Source of the DNA: Onchocerca lupi
Taxonomy: Eukaryota > Nematoda > Chromadorea > Rhabditida > Onchocercidae
DNA: 64,000 nucleotides
Assembly (NCBI GenBank): GCA_028564675.1
Contig: JAOVVO010000143.1
Coordinates: forward strand, 1 to 64,000
Direction of reading: 5' to 3'
The translations under genes were made by a program, and so were the position numbers. Below the pieces are notes generated by a model that ran no database searches, was not told the DNA's origin, and saw only the letters and a program-made list of their open reading frames with translations. Positions 63,904-64,000 of this stretch are shown piece by piece (within the stretch, counting starts at the first letter, position 1; every line of letters begins with the position of its first letter).

Positions 63904-64000
63904 GTATGCTTTCGATACTTCATTTTTATAAAATTAATTCGTTTTTGTAATTGACCATTTATTTTTTACTCATCTTATGAAGGAAAGATATGATGTAGTG

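Overview
The window is nuclear DNA from a nematode, most likely a filarial worm (Onchocercidae). It is AT-rich and gene-poor, with intron-rich genes and many T-runs and (TA)n tracts. Three genes could be reconstructed exon by exon, and all are closest to nematode orthologues: wwp-1 (a NEDD4-type HECT E3 ligase), a ZDHHC3/7-type palmitoyltransferase, and the 5' part of daf-16/FOXO. Two short decayed fragments of bacterial genes (era and iscS) look Wolbachia-like. That fits a filarial lineage that carries, or once carried, Wolbachia. The species cannot be named from the sequence alone.

Layout. 690-10229 (+) is wwp-1: 15 exons, 791 codons, C2 domain, four WW domains and a HECT domain. Intron 4 holds an antisense era fragment, and one intron (5960-6335) is of the GC-AG class. 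10230-12349 is the convergent intergenic gap. 12350-20564 (-) is the DHHC gene: nine exons, 300 codons. Its 5.6 kb intron 4 carries a degenerate Helitron (about 14680-18862) in the same orientation as the gene. About 20.6-39.6 kb is mostly non-coding: an iscS fragment at 22.3 kb, a near-perfect 34-bp-arm hairpin at 27.7 kb, a 27-bp minisatellite at 35.5 kb and an unidentified decayed coding stretch at 37-38.1 kb (-). 39.35-39.56 kb holds a foldback built from two Helitron 5' ends. GC-richer islands at 39.7-40.6, 50.9-51.3 and 61.5-61.8 kb look like promoter or 5' leader DNA.

53702-63903 and beyond is daf-16/FOXO, running off the right edge. Two N-terminal forms are visible. The a-type has exons at 53702, 58431, 58677 and 59056. 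The b-type is one 1.2 kb exon at 62068-63288. Each encodes its own AKT site and its own first half of the forkhead domain. Both splice in phase 0 to the common exon 63748-63903, which supplies helix 3, the wing and a further AKT site.

wwp-1 and daf-16 both act in nematode lifespan and stress pathways, but nothing here shows co-regulation. Exon limits were read by eye from splice motifs, phase and family conservation. All three reconstructions stay in frame throughout.
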